Shown here piece after piece: positions 14,451 to 20,937 of a DNA stretch of 20,937 bases. Position numbers and translations under genes: made by a program. Below the pieces are notes generated by a model, which saw nothing but the letters and a program-made list of their open reading frames with translations, ran no database searches and was not told the DNA's origin. How positions within the stretch are numbered: position 1 is the first letter of the stretch; each line of letters starts with the position of its first letter. Location of the stretch: assembly GCA_009840005.1 (NCBI GenBank), contig VXOR01000083.1, positions 1 through 20,937 on the forward strand, written 5' to 3'. This DNA comes from Gemmatimonadota bacterium. GTDB taxonomy: Bacteria; Latescibacterota; UBA2968; UBA8231.

Positions 14451-14487
14451 AAAAGGCCGTCCCGTTTAGGGGACGGCCTTTTCTTTT
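14451..14487 (+). terminator. Rho-independent terminator
   Basis: AAAAGGCCGTCCC (14451-14463) pairs over 13 bp with GGGACGGCCTTTT (14470-14482), loop of six bases, followed by TTTTCTTTT-type U-tract. It ends the sigma-factor/tRNA-Tyr unit; since the A-tract precedes the stem on the other strand, it may also stop convergent hemW transcription (stop at 14511). Confidence 0.95.
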
Positions 14488-14510
14488 GCTGTAAGATCCA
14501 AGCGCGTTTA

Positions 14511-15638
14511 TTACCCCTCCTCCACGATCCGGTCCAGTTCTAAGCTCAAGGCGTCAGCTAGTAAAAACCCCGCCCGGGTCAAACGCAATCTCTGGCTTTC
14601 GAGCACGAGGTATCCAACTTTCTCCAGATCGTCAAAGCGCTTACTGCCCTGCATACGGCCGACCTCTTCTTCGGTCAATTCAACCCCCTCTATGGTGCGC
14701 AAACCCAGCCACAGACGTTCCCTGCGGGCCGTGTCTGGGGCGATGGTCTCCTCCCCTGCGCACGGCGACCGGCCTTGGTGCATAGCGTCGAGATAGGCAT
14801 TGAAATCTCGCGTATTCCAAAATCGCTTCCCATCAATGAAGCTATGGGCCCCGAGCCCAACACCTAAGTAAGGAACCCCCGTCCAGTAGCCCCAGTTATG
14901 GCGCGAGCGATATCCAAGACGGGCGTAGTTTGAAATCTCGTAGTGTTCATAACCAGCCGCCACTAGCTGTGCATCAGTCCATTCCAAAGTGCGAGCCTGC
15001 CTGTCGTCCACGACCGGTTCCAACAGCCCCTGACGCTGCCGTTGGGCGAAGATCGTACCTTCTTCAATGGTGAGGCTATAGACCGAAAGATGCTCTGGAG
15101 TCAAGGCGATAGCCCGCTCGACGCTAAAATGCCAATTGGCCTCTGAGACTCCAAGTACATTGGCCACTAAGTCCAAGCTCACATTGGCAAAACCAGCCGC
15201 TCTGGCCGCTGCATACGCTCTTTCGACATCAGCCGCGCTATGCTGCCGGCCTAAGTGCCGCAAATCAGCATCGCGAAAAGCCTGCGCACCGATGCTAATG
15301 CGGTTGCACCCCAGTGCTTTTAGCGCAGCGAATTTCTCGCGATCAACTGTTCCAGGATTGACCTCAACGGAAATTTCCGCGTCTGAGTGTAGACCCAAAT
15401 GCCGCTGAGCGGCCTCGAGCATCTGCCCAATGAGCGCCGGCTCAACTTGGCTAGGGGTCCCTCCGCCCAAGAACACAGTCTCCACCGGCCCCGACAAATG
15501 CCCCCAAGACTCGATTTCGCGGCAGATCGCCTCGGCATATAGGCCGTGGCGATCTTCTTGGCCAACTACCGTAGCAAAGGCGCAGTAGGGGCAGCGTTGG
15601 GGGCAAAACGGCACATGGATATAAAGGCCCAACGCCAT
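14511..15638 (-). CDS. hemW: HemW-type radical SAM protein (oxygen-independent coproporphyrinogen oxidase-like)
   Basis: 375 residues, the normal HemW length. The N-terminus MALGLYIHVPFCPQRCPYC carries the radical SAM Cys12-x3-Cys16-x2-Cys19 motif. 'VFLGGGTPSQ', 'SVEVNPGTVD', 'GAQAFRDADLRHLGRQHSA' and the C-terminal 'HNWGYWTGVPYLGVGLGAHS' all follow the HemW/HemN-like order. HemW proteins bind heme and are thought to insert it into partner proteins; they are often misannotated as HemN. One departure: the GLPGQT-type stretch after the NxDL motif is replaced by ANVLGVSEAN (residues 159-168). It follows lepA by 57 bp on the same strand, a conserved lepA-hemW pairing in many bacteria. The ATG has only a weak upstream purine run. 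Confidence 0.92.
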   Translation of the reverse strand: MALGLYIHVPFCPQRCPYCAFATVVGQEDRHGLYAEAICREIESWGHLSGPVETVFLGGGTPSQVEPALIGQMLEAAQRHLGLHSDAEISVEVNPGTVDREKFAALKALGCNRISIGAQAFRDADLRHLGRQHSAADVERAYAAARAAGFANVSLDLVANVLGVSEANWHFSVERAIALTPEHLSVYSLTIEEGTIFAQRQRQGLLEPVVDDRQARTLEWTDAQLVAAGYEHYEISNYARLGYRSRHNWGYWTGVPYLGVGLGAHSFIDGKRFWNTRDFNAYLDAMHQGRSPCAGEETIAPDTARRERLWLGLRTIEGVELTEEEVGRMQGSKRFDDLEKVGYLVLESQRLRLTRAGFLLADALSLELDRIVEEG

Positions 15639-15695
15639 TATTTACTTTTTCGGGATAGGGGACGCAGGGTCGGCAAGTACGCCTCTTGCTCGTAA

Positions 15696-17492
15696 TTAGG
15701 CTTCCATCTTGAGCGCGGCTAAAAACGCTTCTTGGGGGATTTCCACCTTCCCAAACTGCTTCATGCGCTTCTTGCCTTCCTTCTGCCTTTCGAGCAATTT
15801 GCGCTTGCGGGTCACATCGCCGCCGTAGCACTTGGCGGTTACATTTTTGCGGAACGGCTTGACCACCTCACGGGCAATTACCTTACTCCCCACCGCTCCT
15901 TGGATGACCACCTCGAACATCTGTCGTGGTATCAGCTCCTTGAGCTTCGTGCAGAGCTGCCGACCCCACTCATAGGCCTTATCGCGATGAATAATTACCG
16001 AGAGCGCGTCCATTGGTTCGCCATTGATCATAATATCGAGCCTAGATAGTAACCCGGCCCGCATTTCTAGATGCTCGTAATCGAATGACGCATAGCCTCG
16101 CGACACCGACTTGAGGCGATCATAGAAGTCAATCACCACTTCGGCCAAAGGCATCTCAAAGCTCAGGATAGCCCGGCTACCGTCGAGATACTCGGTGTTG
16201 CAGTAGCTCCCGCGCCGCTCAGTGCAGATCTTCATCACGGCACCGATATATTCCCTCGGCACCAAGATCTGGACGGCGAGAATCGGCTCACGCACCTCGT
16301 CGATCTCAGTAGCAGGCGGCAACAAAGAAGGATTGTCCACGTTGATCAGTTGCCCGTCCTTGGTCAGAATCTCGTAGAGCACATTGGGCAGGGTCGTGAT
16401 GATTTCGACCTGATACTCGCGGTCGAGGCGCTCTTGGACGATCTCCATGTGCAACAGGCCGAGGAAGCCGCAGCGAAAACCAAAACCCAACGCGGGGGAA
16501 GTTTCCGGCTCATAGGAGAACGCGGCGTCGTTGAGCTTGAGCCGCTCTAAAGCGTCACGCAGCACCTCGTATTCCTCTGGGACAACGGGATAAAGGCCGC
16601 TGAAAACCATGGGTTTGAGCGGTTGGTACCCAGGCAACGGCTCTACTTCCGCCTCTGCATCAACGACCGTGTCACCGACGTGAGCCTCGGCTAGCTCTTT
16701 GATTCCAGCGATGAAATAGCCGACTTCACCGGTCTCAAGTGCTTGGGCCGGCACTCGGTTTAAGACTAAGTGGCCGACTTCTTCGACTTCGTAGAGCCGT
16801 CCAGTAGAGTAGAAGCGAATTTTCTGCCCCTTGTGGATGCGTCCATCAACGACTCGGATAAAGCAAATTACACCTCGGTACTGGTCGTAGAGCGAATCAA
16901 AAATCAGTGCTCGCAACGGCTCCTGCTGACGCCCAGCCGGCGGTGGTATGCGATCGACAATCGCCTCCATCACTTCCTCAACCCCAATCCCCTCTTTGGC
17001 GCTGATTTGCAAAATATCCTCGGCTTCCCCTCCCAGTAGATCAAGCACCTGCTGCTGCACTGCCTCGACCTGAGCTGCGGGCATGTCGATTTTATTGAGC
17101 ACCGGGAGGACGACTAGGTCGCTGTTTAGCGCCAACAGCAAATTACTCACGGTCTGGGCTTCCACGCCCTGTGTGGCATCGACGACCAAGATCGCCCCTT
17201 CGCAGGCGGCCAAACTACGCGACACCTCATAGGTGAAATCCACGTGCCCCGGCGTGTCGATCAAGTTGAATTGGTAGATCCTATCGTCGGCTGCCTGATA
17301 GTGCATTCGCACGGCGTGAGCTTTGATTGTAATGCCCCGCTCGCGCTCTAAATCCATGCTGTCGAGGACCTGCTCCTGCATCTGCTTGGCCGTCAGGGTC
17401 GCAGTTTTTTCAAGCAGGCGGTCCGCTAGCGTTGATTTGCCGTGATCAATGTGGGCAATAATGGAGAAATTGCGAATCTGCGCGATACTCAT
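15696..17492 (-). CDS. lepA: Elongation factor 4 (LepA), ribosome-associated translational GTPase
   Basis: 598 residues, the family length. G1 is AHIDHGKS at residues 13-20, with '[10 protein letters not shown]', the switch region '[12 protein letters not shown]', and NKID. Domains II and III follow, and the EF4-specific C-terminal domain ends with '[20 protein letters not shown]' (a LepA hallmark). EF4 acts on the ribosome, promoting back-translocation or relieving stalled complexes; it is cytoplasmic/membrane-associated. ATG 17492 lacks an obvious ribosome binding site. It lies 43 bp after the sulfotransferase-like gene and before hemW on the same strand. Confidence 0.98.
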   Translation of the reverse strand: MSIAQIRNFSIIAHIDHGKSTLADRLLEKTATLTAKQMQEQVLDSMDLERERGITIKAHAVRMHYQAADDRIYQFNLIDTPGHVDFTYEVSRSLAACEGAILVVDATQGVEAQTVSNLLLALNSDLVVLPVLNKIDMPAAQVEAVQQQVLDLLGGEAEDILQISAKEGIGVEEVMEAIVDRIPPPAGRQQEPLRALIFDSLYDQYRGVICFIRVVDGRIHKGQKIRFYSTGRLYEVEEVGHLVLNRVPAQALETGEVGYFIAGIKELAEAHVGDTVVDAEAEVEPLPGYQPLKPMVFSGLYPVVPEEYEVLRDALERLKLNDAAFSYEPETSPALGFGFRCGFLGLLHMEIVQERLDREYQVEIITTLPNVLYEILTKDGQLINVDNPSLLPPATEIDEVREPILAVQILVPREYIGAVMKICTERRGSYCNTEYLDGSRAILSFEMPLAEVVIDFYDRLKSVSRGYASFDYEHLEMRAGLLSRLDIMINGEPMDALSVIIHRDKAYEWGRQLCTKLKELIPRQMFEVVIQGAVGSKVIAREVVKPFRKNVTAKCYGGDVTRKRKLLERQKEGKKRMKQFGKVEIPQEAFLAALKMEA

Positions 17493-17535
17493 ACGCTTTG
17501 GTCGGTAAGGTTAGTGCGAAGGACTCAGCAAGCGG

Positions 17536-18183
17536 TCAGGATATACGCTGGCGATACAGGCTCTCGTCTACTACGCTGGCCATTTGCCGCACATCTAAGG
17601 GGCGTGCGAGAAAGGTCTTGATCTTGTGGCTCGTGGCAAGCGGGTCGCGCAAGACAGCGGCGTAGTTGACATAGAGAACCTCCATTTGCGGGTGCTCTGC
17701 CAGCCACTGTTGCACTGCATTCAAGTGCCGACCGAAGGCGGTGGCCATCTCGACGTCGGAAACCCGATCAGAGGGCTGCCCTCGCCGCGCTAACATCGCC
17801 CGCTGCGAAGCCAAAATCTCGTCCATTTTCCGGAGGACGAATACGATTTTGTACGGCTTGTGAAGCGGCAATTGGTCGAGCAATTGGGATATGATCTTAA
17901 CGACTTTACCTTTCGCCGATTCAAGCCATGTAGTGTCTTTTTCTAGCTGCTTAACCTTCTCGAACTCGTAATATCCCCCGGGATTATCGGCATCGGCCCC
18001 GCGAATGCCGTCTGTTAAGGGCGGCAAGCCGCCCGCGGCCAACATCTTCATCAGCATCGAGGTGCCAGAACGAGGCAGACCGGACACAATAGTTATGTAC
18101 TCGTCCGGCTGTGGAAGTAAGGTCGAATGAGAATACAAAGTAGAGAAAGACGGACCACAGCATAGTACGACACACGCTTCCAA
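17536..18183 (-). CDS. Sulfotransferase-family protein
   Basis: 215 residues. The 5'-phosphosulfate loop 'VSGLPRSGTSMLM' is at residues 33-45 and a 3'-phosphate-type region 'VFVLRKMDEILASQRAML' lies in the middle, both typical of PAPS-dependent sulfotransferases, which transfer sulfate from PAPS to alcohols or amines. At ~215 residues it is short but complete in motifs; 'LPPLTDGIRGADADNPGGYY' is common in bacterial members. The start is uncertain: no in-frame ATG precedes the P-loop. TTG 18183 is chosen because GGAG (18194-18191) is seven bases upstream, but this start sits in the loop of a 23-bp inverted repeat (see 18159-18217) and the first 30 residues look atypical; TTG 18138 is an alternative. 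Confidence 0.8.
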   Translation of the reverse strand: MEACVVLCCGPSFSTLYSHSTLLPQPDEYITIVSGLPRSGTSMLMKMLAAGGLPPLTDGIRGADADNPGGYYEFEKVKQLEKDTTWLESAKGKVVKIISQLLDQLPLHKPYKIVFVLRKMDEILASQRAMLARRGQPSDRVSDVEMATAFGRHLNAVQQWLAEHPQMEVLYVNYAAVLRDPLATSHKIKTFLARPLDVRQMASVVDESLYRQRIS

Positions 18184-18217
18184 AGCTTAGCTCCGGAAGC
18201 GTGTGTCGTACTGTGCT
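18159..18217. repeat. 23-bp inverted repeat with 13-bp loop, spanning the sulfotransferase start
   Basis: The left arm (18159-18181) and right arm (18195-18217) are reverse complements over 23 bp with a single T-G mismatch at 18163/18213. The core GGAAGCGTGTGTCGTAC is exact. The loop (18182-18194) contains GGAG and the TTG start on the minus strand. No run of T follows on the minus strand. Confidence 0.9.
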
Positions 18218-18234
18218 ACAGGTGTATGAATCAA

Positions 18235-20937
18235 TTAAAACACCAGACGCCCACGCAACAGAAGTCCATGCGAGGCACCGGCCATGCGCTGCCAGCGCGA
18301 ACTCTCGAGGCTCACCGACATTGACGAGTCCACCTCAAAGCGCGTACCTAAGCGCAACTGCATGCGCTCTGGCGCTTGCGTCATTCCGCTGTACACAGTG
18401 TACACTCCCCGACCACCAAGTGCGGCTAAACCGTAGCCGACCTCGGCCCTGAGCTGGCCTTGCGCGTTCATCGTACTCCGGTCCGCTACCTCGGCTACGC
18501 TGCGCTCCCACAGCGTCAGACTGTTCGCCTGCGTACCGTAGGTCGGCATCACCCGCAACGACAACCCCCGACCATTGGTGCCAGCCGAGCGCTGGAGCAG
18601 CAGATGTGCCCCCCATTCTTGGTATTCGACCGCGTCGTCGCCGTCACTTACCAGACTCCGCGCCATAGCTTCCAGCGTGAAGCCACCTCCCTCATAGCGC
18701 AAGCCACCGCCAACTTCTACGCCGGCCCCGGTCAGTCCGTCGCCGCCATCTTGGCGTAGAGCAACCTCTAACTCGGGTGTCACCTGCCCATCCATACCTG
18801 CTTCGTAAGCATGGGAGGCTTTGAGTGCCAGCCTTAAGCGGTTAGCGCTCACCGTCTGTTCGGCGATCCGGTTTCCTTGTCCATTCTCGACTGCTCCCCC
18901 CTCGACTTCGACCTGTGCTACAGTAGCAGCAGCCTTGACCCGCAACTGAGTCGGCCCACTGGCGAGCAAGTCACCGCTAGCCCCTACACTTGCAGTCCGC
19001 AGCGATGTATCGCTCGATTGCTGGCCTACGGTTCCCTGTTCGTCGTCAATATCGAGGTTGCCGCGCCCTAAGCCCGCCGTCAACCATACCCCCAACCGCC
19101 CTGGCGAGAACCCGACGTACGGATGCAGACTCAACATGCGAGTCTCATAGGTACCGTCGACTCGCTCTTCGCCGAGCAACGGGGCAGTATAATCGAACGA
19201 TCCTTGGGCCCACGACAGAGCCAAACCGGTTAGCATTTCGGCACCTGGCCGGGCGTCCAAACCAATCTGAGCACGGCTTAGATTGCCCTCCCAATCCAGT
19301 GAACCGTCGTCGCTAGACATTTGGCCGTAATCTCCCCGGCCCCAGAATGTAGGACTGCCGGGACAAAGAATACATCCTCTGCCAAAACCAAACGGCGTTG
19401 CAAAGGACGAGCCATTCATAACCTGTGCTAGATTGACCGGACGATTCTCAAAGATCCGACCGGATTGAATCATGTCGTGGAGAGTGGACTCAGCGGCGAA
19501 GCGAAAAGACCTATTGACATCGCCGGCTCTGTCCATATGCTCAAGACGATTTTCGATGGCGCGATTCGTTCCATCGGCAATAGCCAATGCGTACTTGGAC
19601 AAGATCTGTTCGTTGAGTTCCGCAAAACGGTCCGTAGCCGATTCTTCCACTCGAACCTCGAAGCTGAGGATAGCTGCGTCCTCAGCAGTCATATTGTCGT
19701 CGGAGTCGTGGGCCGTATACGTCAACGTATACGTTCCGACCTCCGTCGGTGTGCCCGAGAGCATCGGCGACATGGGGTTGGGGTCAAACGTCAGACCCGG
19801 CGGCACGTTATCTAGGGTATACGTCAACTCGCCGAACACGACCTCGCCATCCGGATTCAGCGAGAGCAAGTTGCCGCCCGAAGCCAAGGGCAATACCAAG
19901 TCTTCAATCGCCTCACCATCTATGTACGTCTGGTTGGCCACATCCCCGCTAAAGCTGGGCGCACCATCTACCGTTATGTGAAAGGTCAACTCAGCCGAAT
20001 CGCCATCGATATCCTCCACCTGGTAGACCAAGCGATACACGCCAGTATGCGTCGGCGTGCCCGAAAGCGTCCGGGCTGCAGCGTCGAAGCTCAGACCCGG
20101 CACATTCATATCTAAAGTATATGTCAAGTCGCCGTTGCCGCCCGAAGCCGCAGGGAATTCCCACGAATCCATCGCCTCATTCTGACGCAAGATTCGATCC
20201 TCAATGACCGCGTCAAAAAAGGTAGGATTACCGTCGACTGTCAGGAAGAAGCTCAACTCAGCCGAATCGCCATCTTCGTCTTCCACCCGAAACGTCAACT
20301 CATATCCCTCGGCGGGATGCGACACATGAAGCTCCGGCGTACCCGAAATCGTCCGCGATGCGGCATCAAACGAAAGACCCGCAGGCAAATTCTCCTCACT
20401 CAAGCTATAGGTCAACTCGCCGTTACCGCCCAAAGCCGCAGGCAACTCCAACGGAGCCATCTCCTCCCCTTCAGGAATCCACTGATTCGTAATAGATCCC
20501 TCAAAGAAGGGCATACCATTTACTGAGATCGTGAAGGTCAACGGGTCCGGCTCTTCGCCATCGACATCCGCCACCCGATACGTCAACGCATAGCCTTCGG
20601 GAGAATACGACACATTAGGCGACAACTCACCCGAAATCGTCCGAGCCGTAGGATTAAAGGCCAGACCCGGCGGCAACTCCCCATCCAAGAAATACGTCAA
20701 CGCCACATTCCCACCTTCCGCCTCCGGCAACTCCAAGCTCACCGCCTCGCCCGCCGTGTACGGCTGGTCGTCCTGCTCCCGGACGAAGCTGGGGATACCA
20801 TTCACCCGAATTGAGAAGGTCAACGTCACAGTATCGCCATCCACATCCGTCACCCGATACGTGAACCCATAGGACTCATCATACGTCACATCCGGCGGCG
20901 GCGTACCCGAAATCGTCCGCGCTACGCCATCAAACGA
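18235..20937 (-). CDS. Outer-membrane autotransporter-like protein with Ig-like (He_PIG-type) repeats, 5' end outside the window
   Basis: The frame is open for 900 codons to the right edge, so the N-terminus and signal peptide are missing. Residues 1-430 hold five Ig/cadherin-like repeats: a partial one (1-45), then 46-139, 140-234, 235-323 and 324-430. Each begins N/DGxPxF and contains 'GNGxLTYxL', 'PPGLxFD', 'RTISGTP' and a VxDxDGD calcium-type motif near the end, matching the putative-Ig He_PIG pattern. A helical linker (~431-480, 'LNEQILSKYALAIADGTNRA') precedes a region rich in alternating Gly and aromatic residues (~530-900) that reads as an autotransporter-like beta-barrel, ending LRGRLVF with the C-terminal Phe used for outer-membrane assembly. 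A CILC motif lies near residue 515. Likely a surface-exposed adhesin-like protein. Its stop is 17 bp from the inverted repeat. Confidence 0.9.
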   Translation of the reverse strand, partial: SFDGVARTISGTPPPDVTYDESYGFTYRVTDVDGDTVTLTFSIRVNGIPSFVREQDDQPYTAGEAVSLELPEAEGGNVALTYFLDGELPPGLAFNPTARTISGELSPNVSYSPEGYALTYRVADVDGEEPDPLTFTISVNGMPFFEGSITNQWIPEGEEMAPLELPAALGGNGELTYSLSEENLPAGLSFDAASRTISGTPELHVSHPAEGYELTFRVEDEDGDSAELSFFLTVDGNPTFFDAVIEDRILRQNEAMDSWEFPAASGGNGDLTYTLDMNVPGLSFDAAARTLSGTPTHTGVYRLVYQVEDIDGDSAELTFHITVDGAPSFSGDVANQTYIDGEAIEDLVLPLASGGNLLSLNPDGEVVFGELTYTLDNVPPGLTFDPNPMSPMLSGTPTEVGTYTLTYTAHDSDDNMTAEDAAILSFEVRVEESATDRFAELNEQILSKYALAIADGTNRAIENRLEHMDRAGDVNRSFRFAAESTLHDMIQSGRIFENRPVNLAQVMNGSSFATPFGFGRGCILCPGSPTFWGRGDYGQMSSDDGSLDWEGNLSRAQIGLDARPGAEMLTGLALSWAQGSFDYTAPLLGEERVDGTYETRMLSLHPYVGFSPGRLGVWLTAGLGRGNLDIDDEQGTVGQQSSDTSLRTASVGASGDLLASGPTQLRVKAAATVAQVEVEGGAVENGQGNRIAEQTVSANRLRLALKASHAYEAGMDGQVTPELEVALRQDGGDGLTGAGVEVGGGLRYEGGGFTLEAMARSLVSDGDDAVEYQEWGAHLLLQRSAGTNGRGLSLRVMPTYGTQANSLTLWERSVAEVADRSTMNAQGQLRAEVGYGLAALGGRGVYTVYSGMTQAPERMQLRLGTRFEVDSSMSVSLESSRWQRMAGASHGLLLRGRLVF

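Noticed and set aside
18159..18217. Inverted repeat as a standard intrinsic terminator for the outer-membrane protein gene.
   Set aside because: No run of T follows the stem on the minus strand; it is kept as an unexplained repeat instead.
18235..20937. Tandem repeated strings as a CRISPR array.
   Set aside because: The periodicity of about 270-290 bp is in frame with Ig-like domains of one long gene; no short direct repeats with unique spacers and no cas genes.

Overview
The window reads as a gene-dense, moderately GC-rich chromosome segment of an uncultured Gram-negative bacterium. The evidence for an outer membrane is a lipoprotein with a lipobox, a beta-barrel protein ending in Phe, and an ExbB/ExbD-like pair. 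The roughly 282-residue primary-type sigma factor looks like those of the Bacteroidetes/Chlorobi (FCB) side of the tree. The mix of PhyH dioxygenase, amidohydrolases, a DapA-like aldolase and an Ig-repeat barrel protein recalls Latescibacterota- or Poribacteria-like marine lineages. That placement is inference from gene content, not a phylogenetic result.

Layout, left to right. 1-269 (minus) is the 5' end of an MDR-type dehydrogenase cut by the window edge. 372-4365 is a probable envelope locus: a two-TM coiled-coil protein and a coiled-coil lipoprotein (plus strand) converge on a minus-strand cassette of a secreted, C-terminally anchored protein, an ExbB/TolQ-like channel with extra membrane segments, and a small ExbD-like protein. 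4429-7080 (minus) is a compact amidohydrolase - cation/Ca2+ exchanger - SDR operon. Its promoter is placed so that transcription should start on the A of the first ATG, i.e. a predicted leaderless mRNA. An AT-rich spacer (7081-7219) separates it from argG on the plus strand and carries an inverted repeat and two ARG-box-like sites.

argG overlaps tail-to-tail by 65 bp with a PhyH dioxygenase gene, which follows a DapA/NanA-fold aldolase gene at 1-bp spacing. Next come a SAM methyltransferase and mdh (minus, 1 bp apart), then a divergent D-aminoacylase/deacetylase-type metallohydrolase with its own promoter. A near-perfect sigma-70 promoter drives a sigma-70 factor gene whose stop is 9 bp before tRNA-Tyr(GTA); one strong intrinsic terminator follows both. 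The right part (minus) holds hemW, lepA, a small sulfotransferase-like gene whose predicted start lies in the loop of a 23-bp inverted repeat, and a large Ig-repeat/autotransporter-like outer-membrane protein running off the right edge.

Most genes are housekeeping or recognisable catabolic families. The parts most worth a second look are the ExbB/D-like envelope locus, the leaderless promoter, the inverted repeat at the sulfotransferase start, and the sigma-factor/tRNA transcription unit. I saw no CRISPR array, transposase, integrase or phage gene, and no stretch over 300 bp without a gene.
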